64,000 bases of DNA from CBDCBA01 sp965214125 (GTDB lineage Bacteria > Planctomycetota > Phycisphaerae > Tepidisphaerales > Tepidisphaeraceae). The stretch spans positions 186,001-250,000 of the forward strand of contig CBDCBA010000027.1 in NCBI GenBank assembly GCA_965214125.1, written 5' to 3'. Made by a program: the position numbers and the translations under genes. The notes beneath the pieces are model-generated. The model did not search any database, was not told the DNA's origin, and saw only the letters and a list, made by a program, of their open reading frames with translations. Positions 8,582 to 18,136 of the stretch are shown here, piece after piece (the stretch's first letter is position 1; every line of letters begins with the position of its first letter).

Positions 8582-8851
8582 CCGACGCAGATCGACGAAG
8601 GCAACTCGGGTTCCTGTTGCAACAGACAGATGGGAGCAAACTCTGGCGGACGATCGATTCGGCCCAACTGCTTGCAAGACATCAGGTTCGAGACTTTCCG
8701 CTCGACTGTTGAAGCATGTCGTCGTGTGTGTCCCTTGACTTTCCTTCTGATGCGGCATCCACCCGCCACGCGGATCGCGTAGCCGTTGGGTGTTACCGGG
8801 CCATGACGCGGTCCGCCACGGAAGAGAACTGCCCCAACCCCCCATCACACG

Positions 8852-11830
8852 ATGCGAAACACGATCGAAACCCTCGAAAGCCGCCGTCTGCTCACCACCT
8901 ACGTCGTTGACTCCCTGCTCGATGGCCCCGCCGCCGAAGATGGCAACCTGACGCTCCGCGAGGCGATCATTGCCTCCAACACCAATGCCGCCAGCGGCGA
9001 CGCCGCCGCGGGCGACGACGACGGCGACTCCATCACCTTCGCCAGCGGCCTTGCCGGCGGAACGATCACGCTGACCGAGGGCGAGCTGACGATCAGCGAC
9101 GATCTCACGATCAACGGCACCAGCCGCAACGTGACGATCGACGCCGACGGATCGAGCCGTGGGTTCACCGTTAACACCGGCGACTCGGTTCGCCTCCTGA
9201 ACTTCACCGTCACCGGCGGCAACGCCGACAACGGCGGCGGCGTCTACGTGGCCAGCGGCGGCGACGTCGCGCTGACGAACATGATCCTCAGCGGCAACAC
9301 TGCCACCGGCGCCGACGCGGCCAACGGCGGCGGCGGACTCTTCGTCGAGGGCGGCTCCGTCGACCTTGTCGACAGCAGCATCACGAACAATACCGCCAAC
9401 GGTGCCAGCGGCAGCGGCGGCGGCGTCTTCATCCTCGACGGCGACGTCACCTCCACGCGGAGTGACATCATCGGCAACACCGCCAACCGCGCCGGCGGCG
9501 GCGTGGAACTCGTCGACGGCTCCTTCACCCAGACCTTCGGCAGCCTCTCTAACAACGTGGCCGGCCCCGACGGCTCGGCCGCGCCCGGCAACGGCGGCGC
9601 GCTGCACGTCAGCGGCATGAGCAGCACCGTCCTCATCGACCGCGCCACCGTCGACGCCAACGCCGCCGCCCTTGAAGGTGGCGGCCTGTGGAATCAGAGC
9701 GGCTCAACGATGACCGTTCAGAACGCGACCGTCACCGGCAACACCGCCAGCGGCGACGACGCCGACACCGGCGGCGGCGGCCTCTTCAACAACGGCGGCA
9801 CCTTCGTCCTCACCGGCGGCACCGTCGCCAACAACACCGCCGACGGCGCCAGCGGCAGCGGCGGCGGGCTCCTCAGCGTGGGCGGCGACGTGACCGTCAC
9901 CGACACGACCTTCTCCGGCAACACCGCCAACCGCGCCGGCGGCGCGGTCGAATTGATCGACGGGTCCTTCACCTCCACCGACGCCGACTACGTTGGTAAC
10001 GTCGCCGGCCCGAGCGGCTCGGCCGCGCCCGGCAACGGCGGCGCGCTGCACGTCAGCGGCATGAGCGGCACGACGACGACCTTCACCGGCGGAACCGTCA
10101 GCGGCAACAGCGCCGCCCTCGAAGGCGGCGGCCTTTGGAATCAAGCCGGCTCGACTATGAGCGTCGACGGCACCTTCATCACCGGCAACACCGCCAGCGG
10201 CGATGATGCCGACACCGGCGGCGGCGGCCTCTTTAACAACGGTGGCACGCTCGATCTCAACGAGGTTCGCGTCCTGAACAATGTTGCCGACGGCGCCAGC
10301 GGCAGCGGCGGCGGATTGCTCAGCACGGGCGGCGACGTCACCATCACCGGCGAAGGCTTCGCCAACCGCTTCGACGGCAACGTCGCCAACCGCGCCGGCG
10401 GGGCCATCGAGATCATCGACGGCACCCTCACCATGACCGGCGGGCGACTCACCAGCAACGTCGCCGGCCCCAGCGGCTCGGCCGCGCCCGGCAACGGCGG
10501 CGCGCTCCACGTCAGCGGCATGAGCACGACCACCTCGTTCGACGGCGTCACCGTCTGGGCCAACACCGCCGCGCTCGAGGGCGGTGGCCTCTGGAACCAA
10601 GCCGGCAGCACGATGACCGTCACGGACTCCCGCTTGCGCGGCAACGTGGCGGCCGGCGATGACGCCGACACCGGCGGCGGTGCCCTCTTCAACAACGGCG
10701 GCACGCTCAACGTCAGCGACACCGCCATCGCCAACAACGCCGCCGGCGGCACCAGCGGCAGCGGCGGCGGACTCCTGAGCGTCGACGGCCTCGTGACCCT
10801 CGACAACGTCCGCCTGCAAAGCAACACCGCTAACCGCGCCGGCGGCGGCGTCGAGCTCATCGACGGCGACTTCGACGCGAACAACAGCCTCTTCCGCCTG
10901 AACATCGCCGGCCCCGACGGCTTCGCGGCCCCCGGCAACGGCGGAGGTTTCCACGTCACCGGCATCGCCACGATCGACTTCGTCGACACCGACTTCCGCG
11001 CCAACTCCGCCGGCCAGGAGGGTGGCGGCTTCTGGAACCAGAGCGGCTCGACCATGACCATGACCGGCGGCGTCGTCCTGCGCAACCTCGCCTTCGGCGA
11101 CGCGGCCGATGACGGCGGCGCGGGCGTCTTCAACAACGGCGGCACCCTCACCCTCGACGGCGTGAGCGTCGATGGCAACCTTGCCACCGGCGCCAGCGCC
11201 AGCGGCGGCGGACTGCTCAGCACCGGCGGCGACGTCACCCTCACCGACACCGACTTCCTCCGCAACGAGGCCAACCGCGCCGGCGGGGCCATCGAGGTGA
11301 TCGACGGCAGCGTCGACATCGACGGCGGCGAGTACAGCTTCAACATCGCGGGCCCGAGCGGCTCGGCCGCGCCCGGCAACGGCGGCGCGATTCACGTCAC
11401 CGGCATGGACGGCACCGATGTCGATATCGACGACGCCGAGTTCGTCGCCAACGTCGCCGCCGCCGAGGGTGGCGCCCTGTGGAACCAGGCCGGCAGCACG
11501 ATGAGCGTCGACAACACCGTCCTGCGCGGCAACGCCGCCAACGGCACCGACGCCGACAACGGCGGCGGCGCGATCTTCAACAACGGCGGCACGATGACCG
11601 TCGGCGGCGGGTCGAGCCTGTTCAACAACTCGGCCGAATCCGCCGGCGGCGGCATCTTCAACGGCCCTGGCGGCGGCGTGCTGCTGGGCAGCGTGTCGAT
11701 CACCGACAACTCCGCCGACACCGGCGGCGGCGTCTTCACCGCCGCCGGCGCCACGACGACCGTCAGCGCCAACGCCAGCGTGACCGACAACGACCCCGAC
11801 GACTTCGCCGGCCCCGGCACGCTCGCGTAA
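8852..11830 (+). CDS. Giant LEPR-XLL / CSLREA-type beta-helix surface protein
   Basis: A 992-residue repetitive protein, probably exported and attached to or released at the cell surface. The N-terminus METLESRRLLT-like stretch (actual: MRNTIETLESRRLLTTYVVD) matches the planctomycete LEPR-XLL motif. LTLREAIIASNTNA follows, a CSLREA-like segment common at the start of polymorphic-membrane and right-handed beta-helix proteins. From about residue 125 to 980 the protein is built of GGG-F/L-N-N-G-G and S-x-x-x-G-N-T-A units typical of pectate-lyase-like beta-helix coils, arranged as five long super-repeats of 147-153 residues. It is poor in Lys and Cys and rich in Gly, Asn, Asp and Thr. There is no PEP-CTERM tail or transmembrane anchor. 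A hairpin terminator follows at 11869. The ligand is unknown; adhesion or a structural surface role is inferred. Confidence 0.85.
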   Translation: MRNTIETLESRRLLTTYVVDSLLDGPAAEDGNLTLREAIIASNTNAASGDAAAGDDDGDSITFASGLAGGTITLTEGELTISDDLTINGTSRNVTIDADGSSRGFTVNTGDSVRLLNFTVTGGNADNGGGVYVASGGDVALTNMILSGNTATGADAANGGGGLFVEGGSVDLVDSSITNNTANGASGSGGGVFILDGDVTSTRSDIIGNTANRAGGGVELVDGSFTQTFGSLSNNVAGPDGSAAPGNGGALHVSGMSSTVLIDRATVDANAAALEGGGLWNQSGSTMTVQNATVTGNTASGDDADTGGGGLFNNGGTFVLTGGTVANNTADGASGSGGGLLSVGGDVTVTDTTFSGNTANRAGGAVELIDGSFTSTDADYVGNVAGPSGSAAPGNGGALHVSGMSGTTTTFTGGTVSGNSAALEGGGLWNQAGSTMSVDGTFITGNTASGDDADTGGGGLFNNGGTLDLNEVRVLNNVADGASGSGGGLLSTGGDVTITGEGFANRFDGNVANRAGGAIEIIDGTLTMTGGRLTSNVAGPSGSAAPGNGGALHVSGMSTTTSFDGVTVWANTAALEGGGLWNQAGSTMTVTDSRLRGNVAAGDDADTGGGALFNNGGTLNVSDTAIANNAAGGTSGSGGGLLSVDGLVTLDNVRLQSNTANRAGGGVELIDGDFDANNSLFRLNIAGPDGFAAPGNGGGFHVTGIATIDFVDTDFRANSAGQEGGGFWNQSGSTMTMTGGVVLRNLAFGDAADDGGAGVFNNGGTLTLDGVSVDGNLATGASASGGGLLSTGGDVTLTDTDFLRNEANRAGGAIEVIDGSVDIDGGEYSFNIAGPSGSAAPGNGGAIHVTGMDGTDVDIDDAEFVANVAAAEGGALWNQAGSTMSVDNTVLRGNAANGTDADNGGGAIFNNGGTMTVGGGSSLFNNSAESAGGGIFNGPGGGVLLGSVSITDNSADTGGGVFTAAGATTTVSANASVTDNDPDDFAGPGTLA
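9229..11790. repeat. Five coding super-repeats (about 441-459 bp each)
   Basis: The segment encoding G-P-(S/D)-G-(S/F)-A-A-P-G-N-G-G recurs with its G-P start at 9563, 10007, 10466, 10910 and 11351. That gives unit lengths of 444, 459, 444 and 441 bp (148, 153, 148 and 147 residues). Each unit contains about four shorter beta-helix coils in a fixed order (LWNQ-GST, SGDDADTGGG, ASGSGGG, ANRAGG, SAAPGNGG). The high DNA identity between units points to recent duplication or gene conversion. Confidence 0.85.
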
Positions 11831-12217
11831 GTCGGCTCTGCCGTCACAACCCGATCCTGAGGAGGACCGCCGCCGGCCATTCTGGTCGGCGGCGTTTCAT
11901 TTGGCCAAGTTCCGCCATCGACTACGTCTGCACAGATGCAGCATCCCTCGACCTGACGGGGCTGTCTCCGTTGCCATTGACAGTGACATTCCCGAAGCCG
12001 TCAACGACCTGATTGGGCAGCGGGCGGCGCAGCTACAGCCATTGCCGACTTCCCACACGTCTGCGAAATGCGTTTGCAGTCCATCGCCTGTTTCGCCATG
12101 ATCGGCGAGACCGTCAGGAGATGGTTGCCTAGCCAAACGATCCAGAACGGAACTTCAGCCCGCACCGACGCCCGCCAGCCGGGCACCGGGGGCACCCGAG
12201 TTGTCGGCCTTAGCTCT
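11831..12217. other. Gap between the beta-helix gene and the transglutaminase-like gene
   Basis: 387 bases. The terminator at 11869-11902 is the only clear structure. From 12068 the downstream reading frame is already open (ATG at 12068 and 12098), but its codons there use fewer G/C third positions than the body of the gene, so I treat this as leader. I see no other gene, RNA or repeat. Confidence 0.4.
11869..11902 (+). terminator. Hairpin terminator after the beta-helix gene
   Basis: GCCGCCGGCCA - TTC - TGGTCGGCGGC (11869-11893) forms an 11-bp stem with one G-T wobble. It is followed by GTTTCATTT, a loose T-tract. It lies 39 bases after the stop of the giant repeat gene and fits a Rho-independent terminator for it. 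Confidence 0.7.
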
Positions 12218-13096
12218 ATGGGTCAACTCCTCGACCTGCCGGTGAATCACCTCGCCCGCGTGCCGATCGAGGTGGCGAACCTGCTGTGTGCCACCGGCTT
12301 GCCCGACACTCTGAAACTGAACATCGGTGCGTGCCTTGCGACGCTCGACGAGATGACGAAGGGCGTGCTGGCGGAGACGCGCCGCCACGCTTATCGCTTC
12401 CAGCAGAACCCGGCCGAGTTTGAGGGTAAGGAGAGCGTCTACCGGATGATCGTGCTCATCACGGTGGTGCAGGAGGATTTCAACGTCCGCTACGACGCCG
12501 AGGCCGTTGAGCGCAAGATCTACGAAAAGAGCGGCGAGGGCTTCCTGCACAGCCTGCTCGACCCGCGCAAGGGCGAGCGTAGCGGCACCTGCGCCAATAT
12601 GCCCGTGCTGTACGCCGCCATCGCCCGGCTGCTGGGCTACCCGGTCTATCTCGTCTGCGCCAAGGGCCACATGTTCTGTCGGTGGCATGATTCCCAAACC
12701 GGCGAGCGGTTCAACGTCGAGGGCAGTGGGCGGGGCTTTGCCATGTTCGACGACAAGCACTACATGAGCTTCCCGCACGAGATCAAGCCGATCGACGTGC
12801 ATTCGGGCCTGTTCCTCAAAAACCTGACGCCGCCGGAGGAGATCGCCAACTTTCTCACGACACGCGGCCACGTCCTGCTCGACCGCAACCACGTTCTCGA
12901 TGCCACCGTCGCCTATGCCCAGACAGAGAAAAGGGGTCAGAATCCATTTTGGCACCTGACCCACAGGGATTTGCCGTCGCTCATCTCACCCGCACCCGCC
13001 ACGGGCTCATCAGCACGACCGGGCGATCGCTCAGCAGTTCGGCCATTTGCAATGCGTCGATCACCGGGTTGCGCAGGCTTGGCGGCAGGCTGCTGA
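12218..13096 (+). CDS. Transglutaminase-like protein with a repeat-altered C-terminus
   Basis: A 292-residue reading with a transglutaminase/papain-like core: Cys125 in RSGTCANMP, His151 in AKGHMFCRW, and Glu168 in FNVEGSGRG as a possible third catalytic position. The N-terminal part (LLCATGLPDTLKLNIGACLATLD) resembles SirB1-like / transglutaminase-core proteins, whose substrate is unknown. From about residue 238 the frame runs into a GGGGTCAG repeat (12929-12967). From about residue 254 it reads antisense through the end of sppA, which gives an Arg/Pro/Ser-rich tail unlike the core. The natural C-terminus was probably lost to the repeat insertion. Start uncertain: ATG at 12218 keeps all conserved sequence; 12068 and 12098 are alternatives. 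Confidence 0.65.
   Translation: MGQLLDLPVNHLARVPIEVANLLCATGLPDTLKLNIGACLATLDEMTKGVLAETRRHAYRFQQNPAEFEGKESVYRMIVLITVVQEDFNVRYDAEAVERKIYEKSGEGFLHSLLDPRKGERSGTCANMPVLYAAIARLLGYPVYLVCAKGHMFCRWHDSQTGERFNVEGSGRGFAMFDDKHYMSFPHEIKPIDVHSGLFLKNLTPPEEIANFLTTRGHVLLDRNHVLDATVAYAQTEKRGQNPFWHLTHRDLPSLISPAPATGSSARPGDRSAVRPFAMRRSPGCAGLAAGC
12929..12967. repeat. GGGGTCAG-type repeat in the 3' end of the transglutaminase-like gene
   Basis: AAAAGGGGTCAG followed by AATCCATTTTGGCAC and CTGACCC: a short inverted repeat (GGGTCAG / CTGACCC) with the same AAAAGGGGTC core as the element in rimO at 2641. The reading frame of the upstream gene passes through it (EKRGQNPFWHLTH), then leaves recognisable sequence. Confidence 0.7.
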
Positions 13097-14906
13097 CGAA
13101 CTGGACCAGCGGGGTCTCGCCGAAGGGAAGGCCGGCGCCGGCGAAGGGGTTGGGGGCGGCGTCGGGGAGGATCACCAGGTCGTAATCACCCTCCAGGCCC
13201 GCCCGCTCGGCGGCGTCGGCGAGGGCGTCGTCGATGCCGCCAAGCACGTCGACCATGCCGAGTTCCAGCCCCTGCTCGGCGAGAAAGACGCGGCCCTTGG
13301 CGACCTCGGAGATGTCCTCAATCTTGTCGCCGCGCGTCTGCATCACGCGGTCGGTGAATTGCTCATACGTGCTCTCCATCCAGCGGCGGACGAGCTTCTC
13401 CTGCTTGGCGTCCCACGGCTGGGTTTCGCTGAAGAGGCGGGCGTTTTCGCCGCGGCTGAAGCTGCTGGTGGTCAGGCCGACCTTGTCGTACAGGCCGCTG
13501 AGCACGAGCTTGCCGCCGACCACGCCGATGCTGCCGATGATGCCCGCCGGGTCGGCGTAGATCGTGTCGCCGGCGCAGGCGAGGTAGTACCCGCCGCTGG
13601 CGGCCATCCCGCCGATGGAAATGATGACCGGCTTCTTCTCGGCGACGCGGCGGACGCTTTGGTACATCGCCTCGCTCGCCAGCGCGCTGCCGCCGGGGGA
13701 GTCGATGCGGATGACGACGGCCTTGATCTCGTCGTCGCGCTCGATGATCCGCATCGCCCGGCGGATCGCCTCGCTGCCGATGCCGCCGGCCGTGAACAGG
13801 TCGCCTCCGCCCTCGCCACCGGTAATGGTTCCTTCGGCGTAGACGACGGCGATGCTCGGGTTGGTCGCGTCGACGGTTTGAGGCTTGAAGAGCTGGAAGA
13901 TGGCGAACGGGTTGTCGGGGTCGAAGCCGCCCTCGTCGCTCAGGCCGTAGTTGGCGTCGATGCGTGGGTCATCGCCCAGGGCATCGGCGAAGAGAGCACG
14001 CAGACCGTCGGGGTCGGCGAGGTGGTCGACCCAGCCCTGCTCCATCGCGTCCTTCGCGGGTGTCATGGCGCGGTCGATCGCCTTCTTGACCTTCTTCTTG
14101 CCGAGCCCGCGCGACTCACTGATGCCGTCGACGATCTGGCCGTAGAGGGCATCAACGAGCTGCTCCATCTCCTGCTCGAGCTCGGGCGAGGGCTCGGTGC
14201 GCGTGTAAGGCTCCTCGGCTCCTTTGAACTCGCCGACCTGCACGTAGTCGGGCTTGATGCCGAGGATGTCGAGCGCGCCGCGGTAGAACATCGGCTCGAT
14301 CGCGACGCCCGGCATGAACAGCTCGCCGCCGTCCATCAGGACCACGTCGGTGGCGGCGCTGGCGACGAAGTAGCTGACGGTGTCGTAGGTGTCGGCGTAG
14401 ACGAAGATCTTCTTGCCCGCCTCGCGGATCTCGCCGAGCTGGTCGCGGATTTCCTGCGCCTGGGCGAAACCCATCAGCCCGCCGTTGTAGAAGGTGAGCA
14501 GCACGGCCTCGACCTGCTCGTCGTTCTCGGCCTGCTCGAGTCGGTCGAGCACGCCCTTGAGGTCGAGGGCCGACCCGCCGAACAGGCTCGGGCCGCTGGG
14601 CCGCTCCGTGATCGGCGAGGAGAGGTCGATTTGCGCGACAACCGGCTGGGCGTCGCGCGCCTCCTTCTCCTCACGCATCTGCCGCATCAGTTCGGCCGGG
14701 GTGATGCGATCCGGCTCGGCCTCGTCCTGATCCGCCTCGTCCGCCTCGTCGGTCCCCGCCTCGCGGACCTTCTCGATCAGGCGGTTGAGCGGATTCTCGC
14801 TCGCCTCGTCGTCATCGACGGTGGCGAACGACGGCGTCGGGGCAAGCAGGCCCAGCGACAGCAACAGCGGTGCGCAGGCGAGCAGGATCGGGCGGGACGG
14901 AAGCAT
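12981..14906 (-). CDS. sppA: Signal peptide peptidase SppA, long form
   Basis: A 641-residue membrane-associated or exported serine protease that degrades cleaved signal peptides. It has an N-terminal signal or anchor (PILLACAPLLLSLGLLAP) and an acidic linker at about residues 30-75. Two tandem peptidase S49 domains follow. The general-base lysine is K228 in VGEFKGAEEPYTR, matching the E. coli GTYKSAVEPF site. The nucleophile is S437 in GGMAASGGYYLACAGD. The start ATG at 14906 is set by AGGAGAA eight bases upstream; the open frame continues to 15392 but without conserved sequence. The gene is divergent from the lptD-like gene. Its 3' end is overlapped on the other strand by the readthrough tail of the transglutaminase-like frame. 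Confidence 0.93.
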   Translation of the reverse strand: MLPSRPILLACAPLLLSLGLLAPTPSFATVDDDEASENPLNRLIEKVREAGTDEADEADQDEAEPDRITPAELMRQMREEKEARDAQPVVAQIDLSSPITERPSGPSLFGGSALDLKGVLDRLEQAENDEQVEAVLLTFYNGGLMGFAQAQEIRDQLGEIREAGKKIFVYADTYDTVSYFVASAATDVVLMDGGELFMPGVAIEPMFYRGALDILGIKPDYVQVGEFKGAEEPYTRTEPSPELEQEMEQLVDALYGQIVDGISESRGLGKKKVKKAIDRAMTPAKDAMEQGWVDHLADPDGLRALFADALGDDPRIDANYGLSDEGGFDPDNPFAIFQLFKPQTVDATNPSIAVVYAEGTITGGEGGGDLFTAGGIGSEAIRRAMRIIERDDEIKAVVIRIDSPGGSALASEAMYQSVRRVAEKKPVIISIGGMAASGGYYLACAGDTIYADPAGIIGSIGVVGGKLVLSGLYDKVGLTTSSFSRGENARLFSETQPWDAKQEKLVRRWMESTYEQFTDRVMQTRGDKIEDISEVAKGRVFLAEQGLELGMVDVLGGIDDALADAAERAGLEGDYDLVILPDAAPNPFAGAGLPFGETPLVQFVSSLPPSLRNPVIDALQMAELLSDRPVVLMSPWRVRVR

Positions 14907-15021
14907 GGGAGATTCTCCTGGGTCGGGCGAAACGAAGGCGGGACGGGCCAAGCGTACGGAAATAGCGGCCGGGCCGCATCGGCAGTTGCACGGATCGGGC
15001 GGTTGCGGACAATCCCGCACC

Positions 15022-18000
15022 TTGCGGGCCGCCCCTCTCTCACCTTCGGCGCAGCTTCGGCCATGGCGGCAGGCGCGCGCGTGGCCGTCATGGGTTCGAT
15101 CGGGCACATGCGCCGCGCTGCTGTTGGTCGCAGGATTATCCGGCCCCAGCGGCGTAGCGGCTCGGCCCCTCGCGCAAGCGACGTCGCCAGCGAGCGGGGC
15201 CAGCGTCGACCAGGCGGCCCGCCCCGCGCGGCAACTGACGATCGCGGCCGCCGTCGTGCGCCAGTGGTCCGAAGGCGACGCCACCGTCCTCTTGCTGGAG
15301 CCCGAAGCAGGCGGGCGTGTCACGCTGCGAGCCGGCGATGCGACACTGTCGGCGGAGTCGGTGGCGGTTTGGCTGACCAAAATCCCTGGCACGTCGCGCC
15401 GCGCGGCGCAGGTGGCGCTCGTCGGCGACGCCCTGCTCGTCGATGGCGGCGTCGAGCGTGGCGGCGAGACGCTCGGCGTCGACCTTGTTGTAGAGGGACG
15501 CCTTAACCTGCAAGTCGCCGAGCGTCGTCCCGAAGATGCCAGCGCGTTGCCCGCCTATCAGCAGGCGCTGGCGGCCCGGCCGGCGGCCGTCGAACCGACG
15601 GTTCCCGACGACGACAACCCGCCCGACAACCCGTCCCAGGACGACCCGCGCCCCGACGATCCGCCGGATACGCGGCCGGCACCCGAGGGCGTGCCCGTGT
15701 CGCTCCAGGTCGGCCGACTGCGCACGCTACAGGGCGAGGACGGCCGGCTGATCGTGGAGGTCTCGGACGGCGTCTTCGTGCTCCAGCGCGGCGACGACGG
15801 CAGCCTGACCGAGCTGCGCGCCGATCGCGGCGTGATCTTCACGGCCGTCGAGCAACTCGAGCACCTCGCCGACGGCGACGCCGCGGTCGACTGGCGCAGC
15901 CGCGTGACGGGCGTCTACTTGGAGGGCGACGTGCGCGTGAACTACCTGCCCGAGGCGCCGGTCCGCCGGGCGGCGCGGGCGTCGGACGAGCAGCGCCTGA
16001 CGGCCGAGCAGGCGTTCTACGACTTTGTCACCGGCCGGGCGACGCTGACGCGGGCGGTCCTGCACACTTCGGCCGAGCTTCCCAACGCGGTTCCGCTGAC
16101 CGTGCGGGCCGACACGATCCGCCGGGTGGCGGAGAACGAGTACGTCGCGACATCGGCGGAGGTGACGACCAGCCGCTTCGCCAGCCCGAGCTACAGCCTC
16201 AACGCAGGCCGCATCTTCGTGCGCACCCGCCCCGGCAGCGGCGGTCGCCCGACGCGCACCGTCTTCGGCGGCGACAACTTCACATTGCGCACGTTCGGCG
16301 TGCCCGTCTTCTACTTTCCGTTCGTTCGCGGCGTCACGATCGACCAACGCCTGCCGCTGCGCAAGCTCGCCTACGGCGACGGCCGCGACTACGGGCAGTC
16401 GATCGAGACCACCTGGGGCGTCTTCGAAACCGTCGGCGCCACGCCACCCGAATCGCTCGACGCCACCTACTCGCTCGACTACTTCACCCTGCGTGGCCCG
16501 CGCCTCGGGCTCGACGTGAAGTACAGCAGCGACCTGTTCCTGCCCTTCGAGGAGGAGCGCCCCAGCAACTTCCGCGGCAAGGCCAAGTTCGAGCTGCTCA
16601 CGGATGACGACGGCGTCGATCGTCTCGCGCGGCGCCGTCGCGTGCGGCCGGAGGACCAGACGCGCTACCGCCTGAGCTACGAGCATTTGCAGTTCTTCCC
16701 CGGCGGCGCGGCGACGGGCGGCACCGACTACGCGCTGGGCCTGCGGCTCGGGCGGACGAGCGACCCGACCTACCTCGGCCAGTGGGACAAAAGCCGCTTC
16801 AACAACGGCCCGCCGCACGACTTCCAGTTGTGGGTCGAGCAGCGCAGCGGCAATGAACGCCTCGTCGCCGAGTTCGCCACGGCGACAACGAGCTTCACGA
16901 CCTCCGCGGACCTGTTCCAGGAAAACCTGTATGTCGCTCGTTACCCCGAGCTTCGCTACGGCCGCATCGGCGACCGGCTCGGGCCGATCTCCGTGACGTC
17001 GCGCGTGCGGCTGGGGCTGCTGTCGTTCGATCGGCTCTCGCCGAACATCGCGCGAGACTTCGGCTTTCCGATTGGCAGCCCGCCGGACGAGCCGATCGGC
17101 ATCGCCGGCTTCCCCGCGTTTGGCTACACGGGGCGAACCGCCGACACCGAGGCGCGACTCGACCTCCGCCAGCAGGCGGCGTTGCCGATCGACCTCGGAC
17201 CCCTACGGGCGATGCCGTTCGTCGTCGGCCGCGTCACCGGGTACACCGACTCGCCAGACGGCGACGCCCTTGCCCGCGCCTTCGCTGGCGGGGGCGTGCG
17301 GCTCGGCACCGTCTTTACCCGCGTCGATGACCAGATTTACAGCCGCATCCTCGACATCGACCGGATGCGCCACGTCGTCGAGCCCTACGCCCTCGCCTTC
17401 GCCGGCGCCGCGACCACCGGGCTCGAAGAGGCCTACATCTACGACGAGGGCGTTGATCCGTACGACACCGTGCAGCTCGTGCAGGTCGGGCTACGGCAAC
17501 GTTGGCAGACCTACCGCGGCCCGCCGGGCCGCAAGCGCAGCGTCGACGTGTTCGACGTGAACGTCAGCGCCGCCTGGTTCGGCGAGGGGCGCGACCCGGA
17601 CCTGGTTCGCCCGCCGTTCAGCCCGATTACCGCTGACGACTTTCGCGGCTACGCGCTCGCGTCGCAGCCGGAACTGAGCGTTCCGCGCGACACGGCCGAG
17701 GGCTCGGCACTGTGGCGCGTGAGCGACTCGACCGCCCTTGTCAGCGACGCGGCGGTGACGCTCGGGGAGGGCGATCTCGTCACCGCCGCCGGCGGTCTCG
17801 TGGCGCGACGCGGAAGCCGCTTGGGCTACCGGATTGGCGGCCGGTACGTGCGGCCGCTCGACCAATTGGTGCTGTCGGCCGGCGGCAACTACCGCATCAG
17901 CGACCGCTACTCCACCTCGCTCTCGACCCGGTTCGACCTCGACCTCGGCGAGTTCCGCTCCACCCGGCTGCGTCTGACCCGGCAGTTCGAGCAGGCGACG

Positions 18001-18123
18001 CTCAGCTTCACGTTCTACCTCGACCGCATCGACGACGACCAGGGCATTCAATTCCAGCTCACACCGCGCGGCCTGCCGATACCAGGGTTCGGGTCCGACA
18101 CGCTCGACGACCTGCGCCAATGA
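15022..18123 (+). CDS. lptD: LptD-like outer-membrane lipopolysaccharide assembly protein
   Basis: About 1033 residues. It has a basic N-terminus with a hydrophobic export segment (TCAALLLVAGLSGPSGVAA), then an OstA/LptA-like beta-jellyroll region at about residues 60-400 with the EGDVRVNYLPE and ADTIRRVAENEYVATSA strands. A long C-terminal part follows, made of alternating strands ending in aromatic residues, typical of an LptD beta-barrel. It has a conserved-looking FGVPVFYFPFVRG segment, as in LptD ('PVFYxPY'). LptD inserts LPS into the outer leaflet. The start is unclear: no ATG is near the export segment, so I propose the TTG at 15022. The ATG at 14905 would overlap the sppA start. Length exceeds E. 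coli LptD (784) because of a Pro/Asp linker and a longer barrel. Confidence 0.75.
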   Translation: MRAAPLSPSAQLRPWRQARAWPSWVRSGTCAALLLVAGLSGPSGVAARPLAQATSPASGASVDQAARPARQLTIAAAVVRQWSEGDATVLLLEPEAGGRVTLRAGDATLSAESVAVWLTKIPGTSRRAAQVALVGDALLVDGGVERGGETLGVDLVVEGRLNLQVAERRPEDASALPAYQQALAARPAAVEPTVPDDDNPPDNPSQDDPRPDDPPDTRPAPEGVPVSLQVGRLRTLQGEDGRLIVEVSDGVFVLQRGDDGSLTELRADRGVIFTAVEQLEHLADGDAAVDWRSRVTGVYLEGDVRVNYLPEAPVRRAARASDEQRLTAEQAFYDFVTGRATLTRAVLHTSAELPNAVPLTVRADTIRRVAENEYVATSAEVTTSRFASPSYSLNAGRIFVRTRPGSGGRPTRTVFGGDNFTLRTFGVPVFYFPFVRGVTIDQRLPLRKLAYGDGRDYGQSIETTWGVFETVGATPPESLDATYSLDYFTLRGPRLGLDVKYSSDLFLPFEEERPSNFRGKAKFELLTDDDGVDRLARRRRVRPEDQTRYRLSYEHLQFFPGGAATGGTDYALGLRLGRTSDPTYLGQWDKSRFNNGPPHDFQLWVEQRSGNERLVAEFATATTSFTTSADLFQENLYVARYPELRYGRIGDRLGPISVTSRVRLGLLSFDRLSPNIARDFGFPIGSPPDEPIGIAGFPAFGYTGRTADTEARLDLRQQAALPIDLGPLRAMPFVVGRVTGYTDSPDGDALARAFAGGGVRLGTVFTRVDDQIYSRILDIDRMRHVVEPYALAFAGAATTGLEEAYIYDEGVDPYDTVQLVQVGLRQRWQTYRGPPGRKRSVDVFDVNVSAAWFGEGRDPDLVRPPFSPITADDFRGYALASQPELSVPRDTAEGSALWRVSDSTALVSDAAVTLGEGDLVTAAGGLVARRGSRLGYRIGGRYVRPLDQLVLSAGGNYRISDRYSTSLSTRFDLDLGEFRSTRLRLTRQFEQATLSFTFYLDRIDDDQGIQFQLTPRGLPIPGFGSDTLDDLRQ

Positions 18124-18136
18124 TCCGACGCGCGGC

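Noticed and set aside
9704..11395. 563-residue minus-strand frame opposite the beta-helix gene
   Set aside because: Its repeats are the complement of the real coding repeats; no start signal or motif.
9229..11790. Regular repeats that might be taken for a CRISPR array
   Set aside because: Units are about 440-460 bp, wholly coding and in frame; no short direct repeats with unique spacers and no cas genes nearby.
13047..15506. 819-residue open frame on the plus strand opposite sppA
   Set aside because: sppA has clear catalytic residues and a ribosome site; the opposite frame has no domain signature.
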